From Isoetes taiwanensis (lineage: Eukaryota; Streptophyta; Lycopodiopsida; Isoetales; Isoetaceae), in the NCBI GenBank assembly GCA_021234155.1, contig JAJEKV010000054.1, forward strand, positions 372,001-436,000: a stretch of DNA of 64,000 bases, read 5' to 3'. A program made the position numbers and the translations under genes. The notes under the pieces are model-generated. The model was not told the DNA's origin. It saw only the letters and a list, made by a program, of their open reading frames with translations, and did no database searches. Below, in pieces: positions 56,271-64,000 of the stretch; position 1 is the first letter of the stretch; each line of letters opens with the position of its first letter.

Positions 56271-58013
56271 ATGGTCGTTAATTTGAGTCGAGTTGTGAAC
56301 GTTGGTGGAAGGGCTTTTCTTGTATGTCTCGATGTTCAAATTGAGATAAAGAAGCGGTTTTTGCAAATACGATTATTCTCAACGCTGATTTTGGAGAATG
56401 TGACGTACGATCCATTTACAAAGGATGTGAACAAGTTAGCCACAATCTTGAGAAATTATGCTGCTTCAAAATCACTTCGAGAAGGTAAGCTTGTTCACCA
56501 TCACATAGTGAAATGTGGATTAGGTGGGGATAGATTCCTAGCAAACCTCCTTATGCAGATGTATGGAAAGTGTGGAGCTTTGCGTGATGCAAGGGCTATA
56601 TTTGATAATATGCAAAACAAGAATATCTATTCTTGGAACATCATGATTGGAGCATACATTCAAATGCGTCTGCTTAAGGAGGCTCAGGATCTTTTTTATC
56701 AAATGCCTGATAGAGATATTATATCGTGGACTTTGATGATCTCAACATATGCTCAGGAAGGGCACATGAAGGAGGCTTATAAATTATTTAGCAAAATGAC
56801 AAATCCAAGTGTGATCACTTGGAACGTGATGATTTCTGGTTATGCCAAGCAAGGGAAGATCGCCAATGCACTTCAATTATTTGAACATATGCCTAATAGA
56901 AACGTGATATCTTGGACAGCCATGATTTCTGCCTGTGTTCAGCATGGTCAAATGGAGGCAGCATTCCATCTATTTGAGAAGATGCCTCAGCGGGATGTAA
57001 TGACTTGGAATACAATGATTGCTGGTTATGCAAATCAGAACAAGCTGGACGATGCTAACTTCCTTTTTCAAAAGATGCCTTGTAAAGATGTTGTTTCTTG
57101 GACCACCATGATTTCTGCTTACAGCAAGCAAGGTCACTTGAATGAGGCAGTCGAGCTCTTTAACAAGATGCCTTTTCGAGATCTCATTGCTTGGAATGCA
57201 ATGATTGCAGGGTATGCCCAGGAAGGAAAACTGAATGAGGCCTTTTCCCTTTTTGAGCAAATGCCAAAAAAGAACGTAGTCTCCTGGAATACCATGCTCA
57301 CAGCATATTGCCGGCAAGGACATCTCCCAGAAGCCCTTAAGTTCTTTCAGAAAATGCCATTTTCTGATGTGGTTTCATGGAACTCCATGATTTCTGGTTA
57401 TGGACAACACGGCCAGCTTAAGAGTGCTCTTCATCTGTTCAGAGAGATGCTCAGTAGCTATATGAAACCAGATTATGTTACATTCATTAGTATTCTTGAT
57501 GCATGTGCAAGCCAAGCAGGCCTAACGGAGGGCAAGGAAATACATTCTTACATGATTGCTACAATCAGAGCCAAGTATAGTGTTCTTGTAGACAACGCCC
57601 TTGTTAACATGTATGCTAAGTGTGGTTGTCTTGCGGATTCCTGTGGATTATTTGACAATATGCCTGAGAGAGACTTGGTTTCATGGAATGTCCTCTTGGC
57701 AGCCTTTGGGGATCATGGGCTTGGCAATGAATGTTTGCATGTTTTTGGAGAAATGAAGCTGGAGGGTATTGTTCCTGACCGGGTGACATTTTTGAACATT
57801 CTTTCTGCATGCAGTCAAGCTAGCTTGCTGGACGAGGGCTGCCATTACCTAGTTTCTATCTGCGAGAGCCATAGGATTACCACTACTCTGGAACATTATG
57901 ACTGCATTGTTGTCCTGATAGGTCGGACTGTGCAGCTGGATGTGGCGGAATCGGTAATCAATTGCATGCCATGGGATGCTGATCCTCTCTGTTGGAGGGT
58001 ATTCAGTACCTGA
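56271..58013 (+). CDS. Pentatricopeptide repeat (PPR) protein, 580 aa
   Basis: An intronless open frame of 580 codons. Residues about 1-45 are Arg-rich with few acids and end near RLFST, a likely mitochondrial (or plastid) transit peptide. An L-type motif (LREGKLVHHHIVKCGLGGD) precedes an unbroken run of nine 31-residue S-type repeats (each with M-x-x-(R/K)-(D/N)-x-x-(S/T)-W near its start and an M-I-(S/A)-x-Y/C core). A P-L-S group follows with NALVNMYAKCG, MPERDLVSWN and VPDRVTFLNILSACS. PPR proteins of this PLS type bind organelle RNA one base per repeat and mostly guide editing, splicing or stability. The frame ends at DPLCWRVFST, just where the E domain normally continues, and there is no DYW domain. 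It is either a short functional form or 3'-truncated. It is the only clearly intact gene here. Confidence 0.92.
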   Translation: MVVNLSRVVNVGGRAFLVCLDVQIEIKKRFLQIRLFSTLILENVTYDPFTKDVNKLATILRNYAASKSLREGKLVHHHIVKCGLGGDRFLANLLMQMYGKCGALRDARAIFDNMQNKNIYSWNIMIGAYIQMRLLKEAQDLFYQMPDRDIISWTLMISTYAQEGHMKEAYKLFSKMTNPSVITWNVMISGYAKQGKIANALQLFEHMPNRNVISWTAMISACVQHGQMEAAFHLFEKMPQRDVMTWNTMIAGYANQNKLDDANFLFQKMPCKDVVSWTTMISAYSKQGHLNEAVELFNKMPFRDLIAWNAMIAGYAQEGKLNEAFSLFEQMPKKNVVSWNTMLTAYCRQGHLPEALKFFQKMPFSDVVSWNSMISGYGQHGQLKSALHLFREMLSSYMKPDYVTFISILDACASQAGLTEGKEIHSYMIATIRAKYSVLVDNALVNMYAKCGCLADSCGLFDNMPERDLVSWNVLLAAFGDHGLGNECLHVFGEMKLEGIVPDRVTFLNILSACSQASLLDEGCHYLVSICESHRITTTLEHYDCIVVLIGRTVQLDVAESVINCMPWDADPLCWRVFST

Positions 58014-59015
58014 GTGGCCAATTCAATTTTGCAATCAACTGAAATCTAATACTGTGGTTACCAGATCACCATTTTGATATAGTATTACAAGAACAAACAA
58101 ATGAGGAAACCACAATTTTACTTCACTTTACCTTGTTGCCAATCGACATCACAGAGCAGAACATCCTATCGAAACCAAAATGTTTAGGTTGTTTAGAGTC
58201 TCAGCTTCTGGCCTTTGTCATACTCTGGACTCTTGAATTTGCAGCTCAAACCAGAAGTAGTAAGAGGAACTTTTTCCAAAAATTTGGGAATCACAGGCTT
58301 TGTAGTAATAAGAGCATTACTAGTAACAAGCCGCACAAAAGGCCTGTGCAAGATTGGGGATTTGTGTGATACTAATAGTGGAAATGCTAAACTGATTAAT
58401 TTGATGGCCATACCCTTTGGATGACTATTGTTGCCAGGTCTCTAAGCATGCTTCTAAGACGAAAACAAGCTTGTAGTAAGTTGATAGTTATACCCGAGTT
58501 GTTCTGCAAATATGAGAAATTCCATGGATAAAATCCACAGGAGATATTCAGCTACATTGCCTAATAGAGAAATAAAGAGCTTACTTGGGGCACATGCATC
58601 TTATGCAACTCCCCAGGTTGTCTTTTGATCTAATCCTCATAGTTCATCATCTGAGATCTTGGTGACAGGGGTGTGGGTTAGAATCTAATCAGAGCTTTAG
58701 GTCTCCACACTAGCGCTTCAGCCAGTACAAACAAAAATTTTGATGTCCCAGTTTGATGACGAGGTCAAACCCTTCATCATGTTTGTCCTCAAATATCTTA
58801 GAGTTTACCTTTCTACATCTGCACATGCCCTATCAGGCATCACCAACGCTGCATATGTGGCTGCTTAAATTTGGAACTCTTTGCTCTGTGACTGATGAAT
58901 GGTTAACTCACGTGCACATGATACGCACAATTTAAGAGCTTTAGAAGAAAATGTGCTTACATAGCTCAGCTGTAGATCCATTTTCTTCTCTGTCTTATAG
59001 GTTCTTTGATGTTGT
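58014..59015. other. No recognised gene downstream of PPR
   Basis: A minus-strand frame at 58193-58411 (PVIPKFLEKVPLTTSGL) has protein-like composition but no motif. No repeat of the E domain was found. Part of this may be PPR 3'UTR. Confidence 0.35.
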
Positions 59016-59231
59016 TTGCAGCACTTCCCAGATGGAAACGCTTTTGTAAATGAAACACGAGATTGGGGAAAAAGTTGTTTCTGCCTCGATGTTACACCAA
59101 CCACAATGTTGCAAGCGATCCTCAGTCATATCAGCATGGAAGATTTTATGGCATGCAAGGAAGTTTGCTGGGATGATCCTGCTGGATGTCTTGATCTTTT
59201 TGATTCCATAAGGTCAAGGTACTTCCAGTGA
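59016..59231 (+). pseudogene. Candidate last exon, unrecognised
   Basis: After TTTGTTTGCAG (near 59019) the frame reads HFPDGNAFVNETRDWG, then TTMLQAILSHISMEDFMACK and a Leu/Asp-rich end with TGA at 59229. The ILSHIS-EDFMACKEVC stretch is faintly F-box-like. No upstream exon was identified. Confidence 0.3.
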
Positions 59232-59811
59232 ATTCATTATCAAAAGCGTTTTAACTTTACATAAAATGTTTTTGTATGTGTGGTGTTAGTGGAACAACCT
59301 GATTTTGGCCTACAAAGAAATATCTTGCTATTGCCACCAGTTCAATATCAAATCAAGTTTGCACTGGAAACCCACAGCGGCGATGAAATAGTAGTATAGG
59401 GTAATTTAAAAAATGCCCTTGTATTTTTTCCGAGTTGTCAAAATACTCCTGTATTTATCAAAATTGTTATGTTTCCCGCCCATTCTTCTACCAAGAGGAA
59501 TCCGTTCTTAACTTTAACCAATCAACATTTTGAAAGCCCAATCGGTGAATAGCAATCGATCATAATTTTGCCTCTGAGGTAAGTTTCCCACCAACAAAAT
59601 TTGCATGTTCTTTCTGCACAACAAATATGCTTTATTTTGAATAGAGGCGTTTATCCTTCTTGAAATTAGTACAGACTGCTGCAGGTAAGTGAAATTAATT
59701 CATTCTCAGAGTGTACATTGTCTTTCTGTAAGTTATTGGCGATATGGACGCCATAAATCCTAAGTTGCATCCTAAGTCTAGTGGTCGTTGTTGAGTATTC
59801 TTTTCTTAGTA
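59232..59811. other. No gene recognised
   Basis: AT-rich intergenic sequence. Some phrases (AAAATGCCCTTGTATTTTTT; TGTCAAAATACTCCTGTATTT) look like decayed repeats. Confidence 0.35.
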
Positions 59812-62640
59812 TTTAATTTAATTTAATTTATATTCATCATGCAATTGAAGACCCTCAAGTCCATATGGCGAAGCATATGGCGCTTAAACAAAGGCACCAC
59901 CAGCTTCAAGGACTTCCATATTATGATGTCAGCACGTTCCTTCCAAACATCCTTAAGATAAGAACTAAGGAGATTTGGAGGTACATCAAAGAGCTCCGAC
60001 AATGTGGAACTTGAGATGTTATATTTTTCTCGTAAATGATTATAGGCAGGACACTCCAGAAACGCATGTACCTTTGATTCAATCTTTGGGTCAAAACAAC
60101 TTGGGCAGTATCTTATATGTCGAGGAGTTCCATGCCACCTACCTGTCTCAATGTGCAAATGATGAGAGGAAGTTCGTAGCTGAGAAATCATGATTCTATT
60201 TTTCCTGCTAATATTAGATAGCAGGTAAGATTGTTCTCTATATGCAGCCATATTATTAACGCCAGCTTTATAGAATTTTTTCTTCACAACACTGTCGTTG
60301 GAGTCCCACAATTTACCCCACACTTTTGGAATTATTTGTGTGCGTACCTCTTTCAGTTTGCTCGAGTCTGGCCAGGTATACTCATTTACACCCCATCTTT
60401 CTGCCCATTGGATCACTTGAGAGAACCATCCTCGTTCTTTGGATTGCTGCATAGCTTGGAAAGGGAGACGCTCTGAGGGAAAGATTTTATCCAATTTACA
60501 TACGTAATAGTACGACATAAAACCTCTGCTTCAAGGGGAATCAACCCAGTTTCTGCAAGCATAATGCAATATGGAGTTTGTATTTTAGTTCCAAGCTCTT
60601 CCATGAGAAATCTTTTTTGCACCCTTTCAATCTTGTCCCAGCTTCGTTGATCAAGTCCAGGGGCCCAAGCTGGACAACCACATAAGATGACCATCTTGAC
60701 TTGGATGTCATAAAGTAATCTCTTGAGTTTCCAATGCCATAGATTATTCACACGATAAGTATGGAGCATAGCATAAAGGGTTCTAAGCCCACCAGACGCT
60801 CGTTTTTCCGCTGCCAATTTCCATGAATAATTTTTCGCCACCTCTATACCAAGGTATTTGTAACTAGGCACTGTTTTTAGCTCACATTCCCTAATGGTGA
60901 ATCAAAAAGTTTTTTTTTGTGCCAACTATCATGACTTTAGATTTTGCAACATTGATAGCCATACCTTTTTTATCACAAAATCCTTGAAGAGTATCCAAAT
61001 GATATTGGAGATCAGGAGCAATGCTAGAAATCAAGACTATATTATCCGCAAAAAAAGTAAAACTTGTATGAGATATCTACCAATCCTGACTCCAACGCCT
61101 CATGTACGTGCAAGCCACCCCTCAAGTTCATCTATATACATTCCGAAAAGAGTGGGGGAACATGGGCAGCCCTGTTTCACCCCAATTGTGCTCTGGACCT
61201 GTTCAACGCTATCAAATGAAAATGAAAGTTCAATGAGTACCTGCTTATATGGATGTGCAACTGCTTGTTGGAGCTCTGGAGGAACTTGTAGTAGCTCTAG
61301 CCTCTTTTGTAAGTCGCCTTGATCAACTTTATCAAAAGCTTTTGTGAGATCAATGAAGGCCAAAAACTGATTATGTCTAGTATCCTTTGCGCTTTCATTA
61401 ATCACCCTTAAGGTGACTAAATGATCTATAGTGGAATGTTCATGGCGAAAGCCCGCTTGTCCATGTGCACGCTCATTCTTCTCATCAGCCCAGTCAGAGA
61501 GTTTCCTATCAAGCATAGTTGCTTTGCGAATACATTGCTGACCAAAATTGCTCAATAGTTTCTTACTTGATTTTTGTCACCAGCCTTATGAATAGGAACC
61601 ATCTTGCTTGAATACCATTTCCTTGGAAAGCCACAATGGAAAGCTAAACTACAAATATCAACCAATTTGGCATTTAAGAGATCTCCTTCCCATTTAAGCA
61701 ATTCAGCACAGAATACATTTAGATCTAGGGATTTCCCATTTGCATCCTTTTTAGAGCATATGTAATATGACTTTTATTAAAAAGTGTAGTATAGGCAGTA
61801 TCAATATGCATTTCATTGATATTAGCAACGGTATATAACTCTCTAATCCATTCAAGCAAACTTTCTTGTGTAATCTCTCCCATTTCATTTGGATGCTGCA
61901 GTTTTGTCCAAAAACACTTTGGATCTACTACAATGTCGTCTAGAATTCTTGCAGGTGTTCCCTTTCCCATTTTCGCTTTTTATGCTTAACAAGATTCTTA
62001 TAATCTCTCCTGGCAGCACATTTGTCTATAGCAGCTTGGAACACGCGCTTGGCCATAATACATTCATGGTTAAACGACTTTTTATTTTGGTTTTTAGGTG
62101 ACTTTGGCGTTGTAAGCCCAAAGACACTCATAGCAGCTTGCGATAGCACTGCTTTAAGCAGCACATGCATCTCTTCAACATCATCTTTAGACCAAAGAAA
62201 TCTATCCAATTCTGTGTTATTTGCTTTCTCATATTGCCCAACAAGTTTGTAGTGTACTTTAAACTTAAGGAGAGCTTGCTTTTTTTCCATAGGTCTGCAA
62301 TTGATTTTCACATTGTATGTTATGGCAAGAGGAGCATGGTTATAATTATGGAATCCTTTTCTAAGGTCTATTTCACCACGGTTTGCTGGATTAGTTAATG
62401 TTGAGAAATAAAGATAATCTCATTATGTTGAGTTATGCATTCTTTAACCGGCAGGATTTGTGATCGCAGATCTGTGATATGCTAAAACCTCTATTGCCCG
62501 CCCAAAATCAGCTTTCCCCTCAGCTTGGTGGTATATGTTTAGCTTTGATGGTAGCTTTGGTCGTGATAACCTTGTTCTAGATCGAGATAATATTGTTGTG
62601 GGCATCCAAACTAGCTGATAAACCTTGCTGTAAGCCATTT
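59812..62640 (-). mobile_element. Non-LTR retrotransposon (LINE), minus strand, defective
   Basis: Read on the minus strand: an endonuclease C-terminus at 62640-62312 (ADFGRAIEVLAYHRSA; NHAPLAIT in place of the SDH motif); a linker at 62311-61730; reverse transcriptase motif A AFIDLTKAFDKVD near 61360; motif B GVKQGCPCSPTLFG near 61165; motif C FADN near 61050; then a thumb/C-terminal region at 60871-59823 ending with a CPSCF...HAFLECP zinc-binding pattern. Motif C normally reads FADD, so the second catalytic Asp is Asn here. Frameshifts lie near 61970-61945, 61560, 61090 and 60520. The 3' end carries an (AATTA)n tail at 59812-59830. The 5' part of the endonuclease is missing. Confidence 0.88.
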
Positions 62641-62946
62641 ATCTGTTGTAAGGGGCTCGCAGGGGAGCTTATCCCCATCTTAAGTACAGAACAACATGGT
62701 GGAAAATATTGTTATAGGAAAAATTACCAAAATACCATTAAAGTTTGCCAAAATTACCAAAATGCCAGTAAACCCAGTGATATTTTGGAAAAATTGGCAA
62801 TAATATTTTTTCAATGATGGGTAAAAGAAAGCTAGGGTGTATGTGATAGCAGCTCTGGACTCACTATATGTGTAAACACTCTTATCTTTTGAATACAATA
62901 CAGATCATTCTTGCCTTCCAAAAAAAAAAAAAAAAAAAAAAAAAAA
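62641..62946 (+). mobile_element. Retro-sequence 3' end with 27 A poly(A) tail
   Basis: A run of 27 A at 62920-62946 follows TTGAATACAATACAGATCATTC with an AATACA-type polyadenylation signal. This indicates the 3' end of a retroposed transcript of unknown identity. ATTACCAAAATGCCA-type phrases repeat at 62715-62765. No coding content. Confidence 0.55.
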
Positions 62947-63030
62947 TGCCTTTACATTATGTATAATGTAGGGCAATGTAGGCACCCGTTTTTGTTTTTT
63001 TTTTTTTTTGAATTTTAGTTAATTCAAAAT
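62947..63030. other. Poly(T) and AT-rich spacer
   Basis: A T-run (about 62996-63009) follows shortly after the poly(A) tail. No gene. Confidence 0.6.
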
Positions 63031-63204
63031 TATGAGAGGCAGTGGCAACCAGAAAGGACGTTCATTGCGATTTTTTGGAGGGAGATTGCAATGTGTTTCC
63101 TCGTTCGGAAAAAAATTTGTCGCCCTTCCAATTTTTGGTGTTTCTCTGCGATCAAAGAAGCAATTCGACTGCAATTTGTTCTTCTTCCTTGAAATCCTTC
63201 CAAG

Positions 63205-64000
63205 CAATGGATGCCTTTGCCTCCAGAAAGTCACCCAGATTAAATAAGAACATGAAAACAGTTGATTCTAGCAAGAAAGCGAAAAAAAATAAGAGGAAGG
63301 TTCAAGCATTTGAAGAACCAGGGCCAAAAAGAAGACTTATTTGTGAAGAACCCACTGTTGTGGAAGCAAAGCATCTAAGATGTGTCAATGCAGATGAAAT
63401 TTTTCCAGATTTACAACAGATCATGGACGAGCAGTGGGGGCCTAAAGACATACGGGGGGTCCAAAGAATCTAGCGTGAAGCCAGAGTGGTTTGAAAACTT
63501 CTACAAGCATTATGAAATAGTTTTTGGTAAGCAGGAGGTCACCAACTGCCATGTACCTGAGTACTTTGCTCGTGCCTCTGCCCTTCAATTAACAGGTAAA
63601 AAAGTAGATTGAGATACATTTGAAGTTTTGGCCAAAGATTTGGCAAAGCGAGGAGCAAATGAATTTGCTATCACAGAAGAAATTGGGACCTCTAAATCCA
63701 CATCCAAAGTTCTTAAATTGCAGCAAGGATTTTACCCTAAGGAAGACCTTCAATTTGCAGAAACTCTATTGCAGCAGTGTCATGGACATCTAATTAGCAG
63801 CTCTTCCAAGGTTGAAGAACTGAAAAATCAGCAGGCACAACTACGTGACAACATAAATAAGTTTTCAGGAAGAAAGGATGCACATGAAAAGGACCTAGCA
63901 CAGATTCAACAAGACATTGATAGTGTTCTTGACGACGCTAAGCAGAACCAGAGAGACATCAAGAATGTGCAGTAGGAGGTTGACCTTCTGATGAGGGATA
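63205..64000 (+). pseudogene. Coiled-coil protein, pseudogene, runs off window
   Basis: ATG at 63208 opens MDAFASRKSPRLNKN, a basic Lys-rich stretch with KKAKKNKRK (likely nuclear localisation), then VNADEIFPDLQQIMDEQW. A frameshift at a G-run near 63454 moves the continuation (SVKPEWFENFYKHYEIVFG) to another frame. TGA at about 63610 and TAG near 63973 interrupt it further. The C-terminal part (VEELKNQQAQLRDNINKF and following) is strongly coiled-coil. It resembles uncharacterised plant repeat-encoded proteins; I do not recognise the family. An open frame can be extended upstream to 63042. Confidence 0.5.

Noticed and set aside
59975-60476. Plus-strand open frames
   Set aside because: They are complementary to the LINE C-terminal region, which has the zinc-binding and structural pattern on the minus strand.

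Overview
This is plant nuclear DNA made almost entirely of transposable elements. The evidence is a PPR gene, interstitial TTTAGGG telomere-type repeats, Copia, LINE, Helitron and EnSpm/CACTA remnants, and spliceosomal-type intron borders. A vascular plant with a large, repeat-rich genome is most likely; a fern or lycophyte is possible, but that is a weak inference. The only long intact reading frame is an organelle-type PPR protein at 56271-58013. Most other coding sequence is broken.

Layout. 1-11254: two tandem copies of a ~5.5 kb unit holding a DUF7869-type pseudogene, a Copia RNase H fragment and the 5' part of a Helitron. Copy 1 carries a 248 bp MITE that copy 2 lacks. 8043-11968: the complete non-autonomous Helitron, inserted inside the Copia RNase H, whose second half resumes at 11969. 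12175-19850: one LTR, a primer-binding site and a second Copia body (gag, protease, integrase, reverse transcriptase), cut by a fold-back in gag and by a 3.2 kb composite insertion between protease and integrase. 19850-22500: gene fragments (a promoter with a first exon, a kinase tail) and MITEs.

22502-51195: a proposed 28.7 kb CACTA element. It has CACAACAAG termini, an ACT 3-bp target duplication, subterminal repeats built on the palindrome CGTCGCATGCGACG, and a decayed TNP2-type transposase. Inside it are a SNF2-helicase fragment on the minus strand, a SET-domain tail lying between two transposase domains, a ~10.3 kb tandem array of ~1.1 kb units (33310-43570) bracketed by subterminal motifs, an ~820 bp pyrimidine tract, and two sets of a repeated stem-loop.

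51200-64000: MITEs, a short fold-back, candidate exons, the PPR gene with a probable 5'UTR intron, a minus-strand LINE with an altered catalytic motif, a poly(A)-tailed retro-sequence, and a coiled-coil pseudogene that runs off the window.

The most interesting structure is the giant CACTA with its captured chromatin-factor fragments and internal satellite. Next come the nested Copia/Helitron/tandem-duplication history and the paired filled and empty MITE sites. All family calls were made by eye from translations and repeats; no database search was run.
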